Origin: Pseudocitrobacter vendiensis | GTDB taxonomy: Bacteria; Pseudomonadota; Gammaproteobacteria; Enterobacterales; Enterobacteriaceae | Direction of reading: 5' to 3' | DNA: 64,000 bases | NCBI RefSeq assembly: GCF_943590815.1 | Contig: NZ_CALSBS010000014.1 | Coordinates: 1 to 64,000, forward strand | Shown here: positions 50,024 to 59,477 of the stretch, one piece after another | Numbering within the stretch: the stretch's first letter is position 1 | Layout of the letters: each line of letters opens with the position of its first letter | The notes under the pieces: model-generated | The model's database searches: none | What the model saw: the letters and a program-made list of their open reading frames with translations, nothing else | What the model was told of the DNA's origin: nothing | Translations under genes and position numbers: made by a program

Positions 50024-50804
50024 AATTAGCAAAAAAGATATTACCCGCTTAGGGTTTCGCTCCTCTTTGCTTCAGGCCAGCTTTAACTATGAACGTATGC
50101 AGGCCGGCGGATTTACCTGGGCAATGTTACCGCTGCTAAAGAAAATCTATAAGGACGACAAAGCCGGGCTGAGCGCGGCAATGAAGGATAACCTCGAGTT
50201 TATTAATACTCACCCTAACCTGGTGGGCTTCCTGATGGGCCTGTTAATCTCCATGGAGGAAAATAAAGAAGATCGCAGCACTATCAAGGGGTTAAAGGTT
50301 GCATTGTTTGGGCCCATTGCCGGGATTGGCGACGCTATTTTCTGGTTTACATTGTTACCGATTATGGCCGGGATCTGTTCATCTTTTGCCAGTCAGGGGA
50401 ACCTGCTCGGGCCAATACTCTTTTTCGCCGTCTATCTGGGCGTATTCTTCCTGCGCGTCGGCTGGACGCATATTGGTTATACGCTGGGCGTCAAAGCGAT
50501 CGACAAAGTGCGTGAGAACTCGCAAATGATTGCCCGTTCCGCGACGATCCTCGGGATCACCGTCATCGGGGGTTTGATTGCCTCTTACGTGCACATCAAC
50601 GTGATCACCACGTTCGCTATTGATGCCACTCATAAAGTTGCGCTCCAGCAGGACTTCTTCGACAAAGTCTTCCCGAATATTCTGCCTCTGGGCTATACGC
50701 TACTGATGTACTACTTCCTGCGGGTGAAAAAATCACATCCAGTATTACTGATTGGGGTGACGTTCGTACTGGCAATCCTCGCCTCAGCACTGGGCATTCT
50801 TTAG
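50013..50804 (+). CDS. agaD: galactosamine-specific PTS enzyme IID AgaD
   Basis: Membrane IID component of 263 aa as in E. coli, nearly identical to AgaD. It begins MGSEISKKDITRLGFRSS, followed by the IID signature LLQASFNYERMQAGGF and KVALFGPIAGIGDAIFWFT. It starts within agaC (11-base overlap), so the IIC and IID membrane partners are made in equal amounts. A much longer in-frame extension runs through agaC and is not real. It is 9 bp before agaI. Confidence 0.94.
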   Translation: MGSEISKKDITRLGFRSSLLQASFNYERMQAGGFTWAMLPLLKKIYKDDKAGLSAAMKDNLEFINTHPNLVGFLMGLLISMEENKEDRSTIKGLKVALFGPIAGIGDAIFWFTLLPIMAGICSSFASQGNLLGPILFFAVYLGVFFLRVGWTHIGYTLGVKAIDKVRENSQMIARSATILGITVIGGLIASYVHINVITTFAIDATHKVALQQDFFDKVFPNILPLGYTLLMYYFLRVKKSHPVLLIGVTFVLAILASALGIL

Positions 50805-50813
50805 GATATCATC

Positions 50814-51527
50814 ATGCAGAAAATTAATGTCTGTCGTCACTATGACGTTTTGAGCCAACAAGCCAGCGAACTGTTGCTTGCCTGCATTGAAAACAAACCG
50901 GACGCTGTCATTTGCCTTGCTACCGGCGCGACACCGTTGCTTACCTATCAGTATCTTGTAGAGAAAATCCACCAGCGCAAGATAGATATCAGCAAAGTGA
51001 CCTTTGTAAAACTGGATGAGTGGGTGGGCTTACCCTTAGAGACACCAGGAACCTGTGAGCATTTCCTGCAACAACACGTTATACAATCGCTGGCGTTACG
51101 AGCAGACCAGCTAATCGGCTTCCGATCCGAAGGGATTGATGAAACAGAGTGCCTGCGTGTGACGCATCAAATTGCCCAACGCGGCGGGCTGGATCTCTGC
51201 GTTCTGGGTCTGGGTAAAAATGGTCACCTGGGTCTGAATGAACCCTCACCGACTCTCGAACCGTTCTGCCACATCAGCAAGCTTGATGATAAAACGCGGG
51301 GTCATGACATGCTGCAACAAGCAGGTCTTCCCGTTGAATTCGGTATTACGTTAGGGCTGAAAGAAATCATGAGTGCCAGAGAAGTTCTTATGCTGATTGC
51401 AGGAGAGGGAAAACAGGATGCTGTGGAACGGTTTATGTCAAAAAGGATAAGTACGCTAACACCAGCCTCATTGCTGTGGTTGCACGAGAAGTTGACGTGT
51501 CTGGTTGATGGATCAATCGCGAGATAG
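50814..51527 (+). CDS. agaI: NagB-family putative galactosamine-6-phosphate isomerase AgaI
   Basis: Protein of 237 aa (E. coli 251) in the glucosamine-6-phosphate deaminase/6-phosphogluconolactonase fold. Motifs: CLATGATPLLTYQYLVEK (sugar-phosphate loop), KLDEWVGLP, LGLGKNGHLGLNEPSP. The last is the region of the active histidine in NagB. In E. coli agaI is not required for amino-sugar use because AgaS performs the step, so its in vivo role is unclear. Last gene of the aga cluster; terminator follows. Confidence 0.93.
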   Translation: MQKINVCRHYDVLSQQASELLLACIENKPDAVICLATGATPLLTYQYLVEKIHQRKIDISKVTFVKLDEWVGLPLETPGTCEHFLQQHVIQSLALRADQLIGFRSEGIDETECLRVTHQIAQRGGLDLCVLGLGKNGHLGLNEPSPTLEPFCHISKLDDKTRGHDMLQQAGLPVEFGITLGLKEIMSAREVLMLIAGEGKQDAVERFMSKRISTLTPASLLWLHEKLTCLVDGSIAR

Positions 51528-51536
51528 AACGCCTGT

Positions 51537-51582
51537 CAGGTTGCGGCTTAATCGGGAGCCGCAACCTGGTCAATTCGTTTTA
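51537..51582 (+). terminator. aga cluster terminator
   Basis: Perfect 12-bp stem CAGGTTGCGGCT/AGCCGCAACCTG with an 8-base loop, ten bases after agaI, followed by GTCAATTCGTTTT. Confidence 0.85.
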
Positions 51583-52443
51583 ATCGCCTTGCTGCTCCAG
51601 CGCATACTTATACAGCGCATTCTTCTTCACGCCGTGAATTTCCGCGGCCAGGGCTGCCGCTTTTTTCAGTGGCAGTTCTGCCTGTAACAGCGCCAGCGTG
51701 CGCAGTGCATCGGCGGGTAAATCATCTTCCTGCGCTTTATGCCCTTCGACAATTAGCACCATTTCGCCTTTGCGACGGTTTTCATCTTCTTTCACCCACG
51801 CCAGCAGTTCAGCCACCGGCGCGCCGTGAATAGATTCCCAGGTTTTGGTGAGTTCACGGGCCAGAACCACATAGCGAGATTCGCCCAATACCGCGACGAT
51901 ATCTTCCAGGCTATCTAACAGACGGTGTGTTGACTCGTAAAAAATCAGCGTGCGCGTCTCTTCTTCAATGGCTTTCAGCGCATCGCGACGGCCTTTTGAT
52001 TTGGCTGGTAGGAAGCCTTCATAGCAGAAACGGTCCGATGGCAGACCGGCGGCGCTCAGTGCGGCGATAGCGGCACACGGCCCCGGCAGTGGGACAACGC
52101 GGATGCCCGCTTCACGACAGGTACGCACCAGATGATAACCAGGATCGTTAATCAGCGGCGTACCGGCATCAGACACCAGCGCAATGTTTTGCCCCTCTTT
52201 CAGCTTCGCCACCAGCGTTTCCGCTTTTTGTTGTTCATTGTGGTCGTGAAGCGCAAACAAACGGGCGTTAATCGCAAAGTGTTGCAGCAGCAAACCGGTG
52301 TGACGCGTGTCCTCTGCGGCAATTAAATCAACGGCTTGTAATACGTTTAATGCACGTTGGGTGATATCAGCCAGATTCCCGATAGGAGTGGGTACAATAT
52401 AGAGCTGACCTTCAGAATTCTCAGCTGATTCGTGTTGTTTCAT
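51580..52443 (-). CDS. rsmI: 16S rRNA 2'-O-ribose C1402 methyltransferase RsmI
   Basis: SAM-dependent tetrapyrrole-methylase-fold enzyme of 287 aa (E. coli 286) that methylates the ribose of C1402 in 16S rRNA (formerly YraL). N-terminal signature [19 protein letters not shown], then [24 protein letters not shown] and [12 protein letters not shown]. It is divergent from lpoA with a 63-bp promoter gap. In E. coli the yraHIJK fimbrial genes lie between agaI and this gene; here they are absent. Confidence 0.96.
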   Translation of the reverse strand: MKQHESAENSEGQLYIVPTPIGNLADITQRALNVLQAVDLIAAEDTRHTGLLLQHFAINARLFALHDHNEQQKAETLVAKLKEGQNIALVSDAGTPLINDPGYHLVRTCREAGIRVVPLPGPCAAIAALSAAGLPSDRFCYEGFLPAKSKGRRDALKAIEEETRTLIFYESTHRLLDSLEDIVAVLGESRYVVLARELTKTWESIHGAPVAELLAWVKEDENRRKGEMVLIVEGHKAQEDDLPADALRTLALLQAELPLKKAAALAAEIHGVKKNALYKYALEQQGD

Positions 52444-52506
52444 TGTTTCATCCGTATTGCCGATTTAATATTGAGCATTGAGCCAAAAAAATATCACTGG
52501 ATACAT

Positions 52507-54588
52507 ATGGTACCGTCAACATTTCTTCGTTCTAAAGCCGCGCGCTGCCTGCCTGTTGTTATGGCGGCATTACTTTTCGCCGGCTGTGGCACCCAGCAAA
52601 CACAGGACCAGAGTGCATCCCATTTAGAGGGAACCGCACAAGCGGACTCGGGTTATTACCTGCAGCAGATGCAGCAGAGTGCGAATGATAGCAAGACCAA
52701 CTGGCAATTACTCGCCATTCGTGCACTGCTGAAAGAGGGTAAGAGCCAGCAGGCAATGGAACTGTTCGGCCAGTTACCGAAAGAGCTTAACGATGAGCAG
52801 CGTCTGGAGCAGTCCCTGCTGGCCGTTGAGATCAAACTGGCACAGCAAGATTTCAAAGGCGCGGAAGCGCTGCTGGCGAAAATCGACCCGAAGGGTCTGA
52901 GCAATAATCAACAGATCCGCTTCTGGGCCGACGGCATCGCCTCGCAGCAAGGGAAGCCTACCCTTGCGTTGCTGCGCGCGTTAATCGCGCAGGAACCCCT
53001 GCTGAAGGCCGTACCGGAAAAACAGAAAAATATCGATGCCACCTGGCAGGCGCTTTCCGCAATGACGCAGGAACAGGCCAACGCGCTGGTGATTAATGCC
53101 GATGAAAATGTGTTACAAGGTTGGCTCGATCTGCAACGTGTCTGGTTCGATAATCGTAACGATGTCAACATGATGAAAGCCGGAATCAAAGACTGGCAAA
53201 CTCGTTATCCACAGAATCCAGGCGCAAAACTGCTGCCGACCCAACTGGTAAATGTGCAGAGCTTTAAACCCGCATCAACCAATAAGGTAGCCCTGCTGCT
53301 GCCGTTAAATGGTCAGGCCGCGGTGTTTGGTCGCGCCATTCAGCAAGGTTTTGAAGCCGCGAAAAACGGGATTTCTTCGGTAAGCGGCAGCGCAGTGCCG
53401 GAACAGGTTGCACAGGCGGCATCGACAAATAACGTGGTGAGCCCGTCTCAGGCTGAAGTCACTGACCTGACGACACCGCAGACGCATCCAGTACAGGCCC
53501 CAGCACCTGCACAAGCACCGGTGCAGTCTGTCACCACTGCGCCACAGCAACAGGAGCAAGCGCCTGCCACAACCGCACCTGCGACGCCTGCGGCCCAGCC
53601 CGTTGCTGCGAATCCGTCTGCCGAGCTGAAAGTTTATGACACCACCACGCAACCTATGAGCCAGATTCTGACGCAGGCTCAGCAGGATGGCGTCACGCTG
53701 GTGGTCGGCCCACTGTTGAAAAACAATGTCGACGATCTGCTGAAAAGCAATACGCCGCTGAACGTGCTGGCGCTTAACCAGCCTGAGTCAGTCACCAACC
53801 GTTCTAACATTTGCTACTTCGCGCTCTCTCCGGAAGACGAAGCGCGTGATGCCGCGCGTCATATTCATGAGCAGGGAAAACAGGCTCCGCTACTGTTGGT
53901 ACCGCGCAGCGCACTGGGCGATCGCGTAACGCGCGCCTTCGCAGAAGAGTGGCAATCATTGGGCGGCGGTACCGTGTTACAGCAGAAATTTGGCTCCCTG
54001 TCTGAGCTGCGCGGCGGTGTGAACGGCGGTTCCGGTATTGCCTTGACCGGCAGCCCGGTCACCACCAGCCAGAATCAACCGCAGAGCGTAACGATTGGCG
54101 ATTTAACCATTCCGGCACCGCCGAGCGACGCGCAAATCAGCAGCGGGGGTAAAGTGGATGCCGCGTACATCGTGGCGACAGCGCAGGAAATTGCGTTCAT
54201 CAAGCCGATGATCGCCATGCGTAATGGCAGCCAGGGCAGCGCAACGTTGTATGCCAGCTCGCGTAGCGCGCAGGGCGTCGCCGGGCCCGATTTCCGTTTA
54301 GAGATGGAAGGCTTACAGTACAGTGAGATTCCAATGCTGGCGGGCAGTAATCCGTCTCTGATGCAGCAGGCACTGCGTGCGGTGAATAACGACTATTCCC
54401 TGGCGCGCCTGTATGCAATGGGCGCAGATGCCTGGTCGCTGGCGAATCATTTCTCGCAAATGCGCCAGGTGCCAGGCTTTGAGCTGAACGGCAACACCGG
54501 CGATTTGACGGCAACTCAGGATTGCGTGATTAACAGGAAGTTATCATGGCTCAAATACCAACAGGGGCAGGTCGTTTCAGCAAACTAA
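52507..54588 (+). CDS. lpoA: outer-membrane lipoprotein LpoA, activator of PBP1a
   Basis: Outer-membrane lipoprotein that spans the periplasm and activates the peptidoglycan synthase PBP1a (MrcA). It is 693 aa (E. coli 678). The lipobox LFAGC has its cysteine at residue 27. The N-terminal TPR-like domain is followed by a Gln/Pro/Ala/Thr-rich linker (roughly residues 300-390), which is longer than in K-12, and a C-terminal periplasmic-binding-like domain. The start [10 protein letters not shown] is conserved; 25 extra upstream codons are not. Its 3' end overlaps yraN by 43 bases. Confidence 0.95.
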   Translation: MVPSTFLRSKAARCLPVVMAALLFAGCGTQQTQDQSASHLEGTAQADSGYYLQQMQQSANDSKTNWQLLAIRALLKEGKSQQAMELFGQLPKELNDEQRLEQSLLAVEIKLAQQDFKGAEALLAKIDPKGLSNNQQIRFWADGIASQQGKPTLALLRALIAQEPLLKAVPEKQKNIDATWQALSAMTQEQANALVINADENVLQGWLDLQRVWFDNRNDVNMMKAGIKDWQTRYPQNPGAKLLPTQLVNVQSFKPASTNKVALLLPLNGQAAVFGRAIQQGFEAAKNGISSVSGSAVPEQVAQAASTNNVVSPSQAEVTDLTTPQTHPVQAPAPAQAPVQSVTTAPQQQEQAPATTAPATPAAQPVAANPSAELKVYDTTTQPMSQILTQAQQDGVTLVVGPLLKNNVDDLLKSNTPLNVLALNQPESVTNRSNICYFALSPEDEARDAARHIHEQGKQAPLLLVPRSALGDRVTRAFAEEWQSLGGGTVLQQKFGSLSELRGGVNGGSGIALTGSPVTTSQNQPQSVTIGDLTIPAPPSDAQISSGGKVDAAYIVATAQEIAFIKPMIAMRNGSQGSATLYASSRSAQGVAGPDFRLEMEGLQYSEIPMLAGSNPSLMQQALRAVNNDYSLARLYAMGADAWSLANHFSQMRQVPGFELNGNTGDLTATQDCVINRKLSWLKYQQGQVVSAN

Positions 54589-54932
54589 CCACGAAACAGA
54601 CTGGCGACGCGGCGGAGCTTCGTGCGCGTCGCTGGCTGGAACATCAGGGGTTAACATTCATCGCCGCCAACTTTCGCGCTCGCGGCGGCGAAATCGACCT
54701 GATTATGCGCGATGGTACGGTAACGGTTTTTGTGGAAGTCCGTTACCGTACTTACGGTGCGTATGGCGGTGCTGCCGCCAGCGTAACCCGGAGCAAGCAA
54801 CATAAATTATTACACACTGCTCAATTGTGGCTCGCCCGTCACAATGGGAGTTTTGATACTGTGGATTGCCGGTTCGATGTGGTAGCCTTCACGGGCAATG
54901 AGATCGAATGGCTTAAAAACGCATTTAGCTAA
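54546..54932 (+). CDS. yraN: UPF0102 YraN family nuclease-like protein
   Basis: Protein of 128 aa (E. coli 131), UPF0102 family with a predicted PD-(D/E)XK endonuclease fold. Likely catalytic residues: E and D in [12 protein letters not shown], then VFVEVRYRT, the E-x-K-like position with R/K substitutions typical of the family. The family is sometimes linked to Holliday-junction resolvase-like functions; no activity is firmly established. The start lies 43 bases inside lpoA, as in E. coli. Confidence 0.92.
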   Translation: MAQIPTGAGRFSKLTTKQTGDAAELRARRWLEHQGLTFIAANFRARGGEIDLIMRDGTVTVFVEVRYRTYGAYGGAAASVTRSKQHKLLHTAQLWLARHNGSFDTVDCRFDVVAFTGNEIEWLKNAFS

Positions 54933-54961
54933 TAGCAACATCAAGAATTTAAAGGGAAATC

Positions 54962-55552
54962 GTGCTCGAAAGAATTAAAGTTTGCTTCACTGAAAGCATT
55001 CAAACGCAAATTGCAGCGGCAGAAGCCCTCCCGGATGCTATCTCCCGAGCCGCTATGACCCTTGTGCAATCACTGCTCAATGGCAACAAAATTCTCTGTT
55101 GTGGTAACGGGTCCTCCGCCGCCAACGCACAGCATTTTGCTGCCTGCATGATCAATCGTTTCGAAACCGAGCGCCCTGGTTTACCCGCGATTGCACTTAA
55201 TGCGGATAACGTGGTCTTAACGGCGATCGCAAACGATCGCTTACACGATGAGATTTACGCCAAGCAGGTTCGCGCGCTGGGTCATGCCGGAGATGTGTTA
55301 CTGGCAATTTCAACGCGAGGCAACAGCCGCGACATCGTGAAAGCGGTTGAAGCTGCCGTGACGCGCGATATGACCATTGTGGCGTTAACCGGCTACGACG
55401 GTGGTGAGCTGGCTGGTTTGCTCGGTCAGCAGGATGTGGAAATTCGCATCCCTTCGCATCGCAGCGCGCGCATTCAGGAAATGCACATGCTGACGGTGAA
55501 TTGCTTATGCGATCTGATTGATAACACGCTTTTCCCACACCAGGACGATTAA
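54962..55552 (+). CDS. diaA: DnaA initiator-associating protein DiaA
   Basis: SIS-domain protein of 196 aa that forms tetramers, binds several DnaA molecules and promotes timely replication initiation at oriC. SIS motifs: [16 protein letters not shown] near residue 44 and [18 protein letters not shown] near residue 110. It starts at GTG and has the E. coli length. It is 29 bp after yraN and 9 bp before dolP, forming lpoA-yraN-diaA-dolP. Confidence 0.95.
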   Translation: MLERIKVCFTESIQTQIAAAEALPDAISRAAMTLVQSLLNGNKILCCGNGSSAANAQHFAACMINRFETERPGLPAIALNADNVVLTAIANDRLHDEIYAKQVRALGHAGDVLLAISTRGNSRDIVKAVEAAVTRDMTIVALTGYDGGELAGLLGQQDVEIRIPSHRSARIQEMHMLTVNCLCDLIDNTLFPHQDD

Positions 55553-55561
55553 GGAGTACAT

Positions 55562-56137
55562 ATGAAGGCATTCTCGCCCGTCGCAGTCCTTATTTCCGCG
55601 CTGCTGCTTCAGGGATGCGTCGCCGCAGCCGTGGTTGGCGGCGCTGCGGTTGGTACGAAAGCGGCAACCGACCCGCGTACAGTGGGAACCCAGGTTGACG
55701 ATGGCACGCTGGAGCTACGCGTAAACACCGCGTTGTCGAAAGACGAACAAATTAAGAAAGAGGCGCGAATCAACGTGACAGCATACCAGGGCAAAGTGCT
55801 GCTGGTCGGTCAGGCACCCAATACCGCGCTGGCCTCTCAGGCCAAACAGATTGCCATGGGCGTTGACGGTGCAACCGAAGTCTTCAACGAAATTCGTCAG
55901 GGCGCGCCAATTAGCCTGGGGACTGCCTCCACGGATACCTGGATAACCACGAAAGTACGCTCCCAGTTGCTGACGACCGATCAGGTCAAATCGTCGAACG
56001 TGAAGGTCACAACGGAAAACGGAGAAGTGTTCCTGATGGGGCTGGTAACGGATCGTGAAGGCAAAGCCGCTGCGGATATCGCCAGCCGCGTTAGCGGTGT
56101 GAAACGCGTTACCACGGCGTTTACCTATATTCAGTAA
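55562..56137 (+). CDS. dolP: outer-membrane lipoprotein DolP
   Basis: Division- and outer-membrane-stress-associated lipoprotein (formerly YraP), 191 aa. Signal peptide with lipobox LLQGC, cysteine at residue 19, and no Asp at +2, so it is outer-membrane targeted. Two BON domains follow (about residues 45-112, GTLELRVNTALSKDE..., and 122-190, TDTWITTKVRSQLL...). It binds anionic phospholipids, localises to the division site and supports BamA function; sigmaE-controlled in E. coli. Followed by a 9-bp hairpin and REP sequences. Confidence 0.96.
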   Translation: MKAFSPVAVLISALLLQGCVAAAVVGGAAVGTKAATDPRTVGTQVDDGTLELRVNTALSKDEQIKKEARINVTAYQGKVLLVGQAPNTALASQAKQIAMGVDGATEVFNEIRQGAPISLGTASTDTWITTKVRSQLLTTDQVKSSNVKVTTENGEVFLMGLVTDREGKAAADIASRVSGVKRVTTAFTYIQ

Positions 56138-56143
56138 CGGCAA

Positions 56144-56168
56144 AGGCCTGCGTCAATCGCAGGCCTGA
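56144..56168 (+). terminator. hairpin after dolP
   Basis: Perfect 9-bp stem AGGCCTGCG/CGCAGGCCT with a 5-base loop, six bases after the dolP stop codon. No T run; its right arm overlaps the first REP. Confidence 0.55.
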
Positions 56169-56240
56169 TAAGCGTAGCGCCATCAGGCACCGTGTAGCGC
56201 AATTGCCGGATGGCGGCGTTAACGCCTTCTCCGGCCTACA
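56160..56240. repeat. REP elements between dolP and yraR
   Basis: A REP of the GCCTGATAAGCGTAGCGCC-ATCAGGC type (56162-56189) and a second, TGCCGGATGGCGGCGTTAAC followed by GCCTTCTCCGGCCTAC (56214-56239). The second overlaps the 3' end of yraR and includes its TAG stop codon (56236-56238). The interval replaces E. coli yraQ. Confidence 0.9.
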
Positions 56241-56880
56241 CTGCTCGCCGCGCGATGTCGCGCAACACCCCGGACTTCAAAATGGTGACCGGCTCCCGTT
56301 CCGGCGATAACGCTTCTGTCAGCATGGCCTGCGCCACATCGCGCGCCTTAATCGCCTTCCAGTTTCCGGGCAGGAAACCAAACAGCGGGGCCAGCAGCGA
56401 CTCGTTGAGGCGTTTTTTATGGCGTTCCCCGACCAGCATGGAGGGCCGGGCAATGGTCAGTCGCGGCCACTGCTGCGCGATCAGCGCATCTTCCATCTCA
56501 CCTTTGACGCGGTTATAGAAAAAGGGTGAATGCGCATTGGCGCCCATCGCGCTCACCACCAGCATATGCTTCGCCCCCAGTCGTAAACCCGTCAGCGCCG
56601 TATCGACCACCAGCGTGTAATCCGACTGAATGAACGCCTCTTTTGAGCCCGCCTCACGCATCGTCGACCCCAGGCAACAGAACACGATATCAATGGGCGT
56701 CGTGACCTGCGCGAGCGCGTCGCTTAACTGCGGATCGTGCGGGTTAAAGACTTCGGGAAATCCTTCAAGCGGTCGGCGCGTCGGGGCAGCAATCGAGTTA
56801 ATACGCGGCTCCTGAAGCAGAAGATGCAGTAAGTGCCCACCAACTAACCCGGTCGCGCCGGTTATCAATACCTGACTCAT
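56236..56880 (-). CDS. yraR: NAD(P)-binding SDR-like protein YraR
   Basis: Protein of 214 aa (E. coli 211), atypical short-chain dehydrogenase/NAD(P)H-binding family (related to HTATIP2/TIP30-like proteins). N-terminal dinucleotide motif [34 protein letters not shown] and [13 protein letters not shown] (Tyr-x-x-x-Lys-like region) further in. Substrate unknown. Its stop codon is within a REP element. It is divergent from yhbO with about 100 bp between starts. Confidence 0.9.
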   Translation of the reverse strand: MSQVLITGATGLVGGHLLHLLLQEPRINSIAAPTRRPLEGFPEVFNPHDPQLSDALAQVTTPIDIVFCCLGSTMREAGSKEAFIQSDYTLVVDTALTGLRLGAKHMLVVSAMGANAHSPFFYNRVKGEMEDALIAQQWPRLTIARPSMLVGERHKKRLNESLLAPLFGFLPGNWKAIKARDVAQAMLTEALSPEREPVTILKSGVLRDIARRAV

Positions 56881-56983
56881 TCATATCCCCTTTACGGATT
56901 TTTCACCCTTGTAATCTCATCGTCCTACCCCAGACTATATAGTTCGCAGGATTTTTTTCTGAAGCCAAAACCATGGAGGAATC

Positions 56984-57502
56984 ATGAGCAAGAAAATAGC
57001 CGTCTTGATCACCGACGAGTTTGAAGATTCAGAGTTTACTTCTCCCGCCGATGCGTTTCGCAAAGCGGGCCATCAGGTTATCACCATTGAGAAGCAGGCC
57101 GGTAACACCGTGACGGGTAAACGTGGCGAAGCGAAAGTGAAGATTGACGCCGCCATTGACCAGGTAAGCCCTGCGGAGTTTGATGCTCTGCTGCTGCCAG
57201 GCGGCCACTCTCCAGACTACCTGCGCGGCGACGATCGTTTTGTCACCTTCACCCGCGATTTTGTTAACGCCGGCAAACCGGTTTTCGCCATCTGCCACGG
57301 GCCGCAACTGTTGATCAGCGCCGATGTGGTGCGCGGACGCAAGCTCACCGCCGTGAAACCTATTGTAGTGGATGTGAAAAATGCCGGGGCGGATTTTTAC
57401 GACCAGGAAGTGGTGGTCGACAATGACCAACTGGTGACCAGCCGGACGCCAGATGATTTACCGGCATTTAACCGGGAAGCTTTACGCCTGCTGGGCGCCT
57501 GA
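56984..57502 (+). CDS. yhbO: DJ-1/PfpI protein/nucleic-acid deglycase YhbO
   Basis: DJ-1/PfpI family protein of 172 aa; E. coli YhbO is reported to act as a deglycase or glyoxal-stress protein and protects against oxidative, heat, pH and UV stress. The nucleophile elbow is AICHGPQLL with Cys104, and the acidic partner is in DEFEDSEF (glutamate near residue 13-18). The start has GGAGGA upstream. Its 3' end overlaps the convergent yhbP by 21 bp. Confidence 0.95.
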   Translation: MSKKIAVLITDEFEDSEFTSPADAFRKAGHQVITIEKQAGNTVTGKRGEAKVKIDAAIDQVSPAEFDALLLPGGHSPDYLRGDDRFVTFTRDFVNAGKPVFAICHGPQLLISADVVRGRKLTAVKPIVVDVKNAGADFYDQEVVVDNDQLVTSRTPDDLPAFNREALRLLGA

Positions 57503-57925
57503 TTCCCGTAGCCAATGCAGTTTTTTACCGAAGCCCAGCGTGTTGTCAGTAAACTTGAGTTCATCAAGGCGAATTTCCCACACGGGTGCTGACAACATTC
57601 TGGCGACCGGGAAGCGGCGGTTATATAACGCGCGCTTCTCGTCGCTCTCTTCACCTTCCAGCAGCCGAATCTCGCCCTTAAACTGCAGGCCGCGAATCAA
57701 CGCCACCGTTTTCGGCTGACCGTTAACCGTTCCGGCAACGAGTGCATGCGTACCGGTCATCTGCCCATGACGAGTGGTGGTGTCGCTGAGCAAATAAAAC
57801 GCGACGCGATCGGCGTCATACACGAAGAAGGCATTCGCACACCAGAGTTCGCCTTCACTCGCCACACACCAGCTTACAACGTGTTGTTTTGTCAGCCAGC
57901 GACTAATGGCAGCAAGCGTTTCCAT
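57482..57925 (-). CDS. yhbP: UPF0306 FMN-binding split-barrel protein YhbP
   Basis: Protein of 147 aa, UPF0306, with the pyridoxamine-5'-phosphate-oxidase-like split-barrel fold. Seen: N-terminal [16 protein letters not shown], then [36 protein letters not shown] and VAGTVNGQP, the usual FMN-site strands. Activity unknown. It ends inside the yhbO coding region (21-bp convergent overlap). Confidence 0.9.
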   Translation of the reverse strand: METLAAISRWLTKQHVVSWCVASEGELWCANAFFVYDADRVAFYLLSDTTTRHGQMTGTHALVAGTVNGQPKTVALIRGLQFKGEIRLLEGEESDEKRALYNRRFPVARMLSAPVWEIRLDELKFTDNTLGFGKKLHWLRESGAQQA

Positions 57926-57979
57926 CTTTTCTCTCCGTTATGCTAAGGTGCGTTCACGTTACTATACAGGTTTCAACTC

Positions 57980-58264
57980 GTGCCCTGGTTTCTTTATCTG
58001 GTCCGCTCGGCGGATAACAAACTCTACACCGGGATCACCACCGACGTGGCGCGACGCTTTAAGCAGCATCAAAGCGGAAAAGGCGCAAAAGCGCTACGCG
58101 GCAAGGGTGAACTGACGTTGGCATTTTCTGGCGAAGTTGGTGAGCACTCACTGGCTTTGCGGCTGGAATACCGCATTAAACAGCTAACGAAGCGCCAGAA
58201 AGAGCGCCTCGTTGCTGGAGATGAGTCGTTTGAAGCCCTGCTAAGCGGCCTTAAAAACGATTAA
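57980..58264 (+). CDS. yhbQ: GIY-YIG nuclease superfamily protein YhbQ
   Basis: Small GIY-YIG domain protein of 94 aa (E. coli 100). The paired motif is [15 protein letters not shown] (LYL...LYTG in place of GIY...YIG), followed by a conserved arginine ([12 protein letters not shown]) and a glutamate further on (LRLEYRIKQ). E. coli YhbQ has weak DNA cleavage activity and has been linked to DNA repair; the role is not settled. It starts at GTG and overlaps the convergent yhbS by 14 bases. Confidence 0.9.
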   Translation: MPWFLYLVRSADNKLYTGITTDVARRFKQHQSGKGAKALRGKGELTLAFSGEVGEHSLALRLEYRIKQLTKRQKERLVAGDESFEALLSGLKND

Positions 58265-58754
58265 AGTGATCGGAATACTCGACCAGACCGTGCACGCCGT
58301 TCAGCGCATCATCCGCCAGACGATGCACCATAAACGCGTCTTCCGTACCCGGCCAGCGGCAACGTAAGTCGTACTGTGCGGCGCGTTCGAAGCCAAAGCG
58401 GCTGTACAACGCGGGCTCGCCAAGCGTGACAACCGCGGCATAACCGAACTCGTTCAGGGAATCGAGGCCTTCATAGACCATCTGGCGCGCCAGCCCCTGC
58501 CCACGATAGTTTTCATCGACCGCCAACGGCGCCAGCCCGACCCACTGCAGTTCTTCCCCTTCAATGCTTACCGGGCTGAATGCCACGTAACCTACCACGT
58601 GACCTTCGTCATCCGTCGCCACAAGCCCGAGGGTAATCAAGCCATCTTCGCGCAGCTCGCGCACAAGGTTGGCTTCCCCGTCGCCGTTGAAGGTGCGACG
58701 CAGCAGAGAGTCTATCCCCGGTGCATCAATCCCAATTTCCACTCGAATCAGCAT
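58251..58754 (-). CDS. yhbS: GNAT-family N-acetyltransferase YhbS
   Basis: GNAT protein of 167 aa. The acetyl-CoA-binding motif A region is [25 protein letters not shown] (Q/RxxGxG/A: YRGQGLA), preceded by [12 protein letters not shown]. In E. coli YhbS has been connected with post-transcriptional regulation of yhbS by McaS/SdsR-type sRNAs and with tRNA/elongation factor acetylation, but its substrate is not firmly known. It overlaps the end of ubiT by 7 bases, in one transcript, and is convergent with yhbQ. Confidence 0.9.
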   Translation of the reverse strand: MLIRVEIGIDAPGIDSLLRRTFNGDGEANLVRELREDGLITLGLVATDDEGHVVGYVAFSPVSIEGEELQWVGLAPLAVDENYRGQGLARQMVYEGLDSLNEFGYAAVVTLGEPALYSRFGFERAAQYDLRCRWPGTEDAFMVHRLADDALNGVHGLVEYSDHFNRF

Positions 58755-59272
58755 GGCTCACCTACCGATGTGTGTTTAGAGTCTGATGGCGTTTTCAGCC
58801 CGGCTTCCACGAAGTCCGCCAGTTGCATCAGCATGACACGCAGCGCTTTTGGCATCTGTTCAAGCTCAATGGCATCCATCAGGTTTTTAACGTATAACCC
58901 CAACTCTGTATCGCCTTCAATAACCAGTCGACGCTGGAAGAAGAGCGTGTCAGGATCTTGTTTACGCGCAGCGATCATCAGTAAATCGCTGGCGTCCGCG
59001 CTAAAGCTCACATCAGCCTGCGCCGATTCACTCACAATCAGGCGATCGTTCTCGACGGTAGTAAACCATTGCAGGCCAATATCACGCACCTCAATGCTTA
59101 ACCAACGGCCTTCGAGAAATTCAAGCTCACCTTCGGCCAGCGCCTGGCGGAATTGCCAGCTGAGCATCTGCTGCAACACCTGACGTTTAAGGGCGAACGG
59201 TGTGAACTTCACCGGCACGCTCATCAGCGTTGGGGCAACATGAACCAGACGTGAACGCAGTTTATCCAACAC
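58748..59272 (-). CDS. ubiT: ubiquinone anaerobic biosynthesis accessory factor UbiT
   Basis: SCP2-domain lipid-binding protein of 174 aa (formerly YhbT) needed, with UbiU and UbiV, for oxygen-independent ubiquinone synthesis; it binds polyprenyl lipids. The N-terminal segment (PVKFTPFALKRQVLQQML) leads into the SCP2 fold (FLEGRWLSIEVRDIGLQW, LIVSESAQADVSFSADA). It is divergent from ubiUV across 205 bp, so the three genes can be co-regulated. yhbS follows with a 7-base overlap. Confidence 0.95.
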   Translation of the reverse strand: MLDKLRSRLVHVAPTLMSVPVKFTPFALKRQVLQQMLSWQFRQALAEGELEFLEGRWLSIEVRDIGLQWFTTVENDRLIVSESAQADVSFSADASDLLMIAARKQDPDTLFFQRRLVIEGDTELGLYVKNLMDAIELEQMPKALRVMLMQLADFVEAGLKTPSDSKHTSVGEPC

Positions 59273-59477
59273 AAGCTTTACTCCATGAATGCAATAATCC
59301 TGTTATTTTGCCATATCAGATAAACGACATAGCGGCGTAAATCAACAATTATGTGGTAAAGACTAACCATTATTGGTGCCATCAATACGCTTTTGTCTGC
59401 CTCAAATCAAAAATAATCGCCGCCAGGTTAACTAAAATCCCACCTCGTTAACATTATCGCTATCTGCAGGAAGAATT

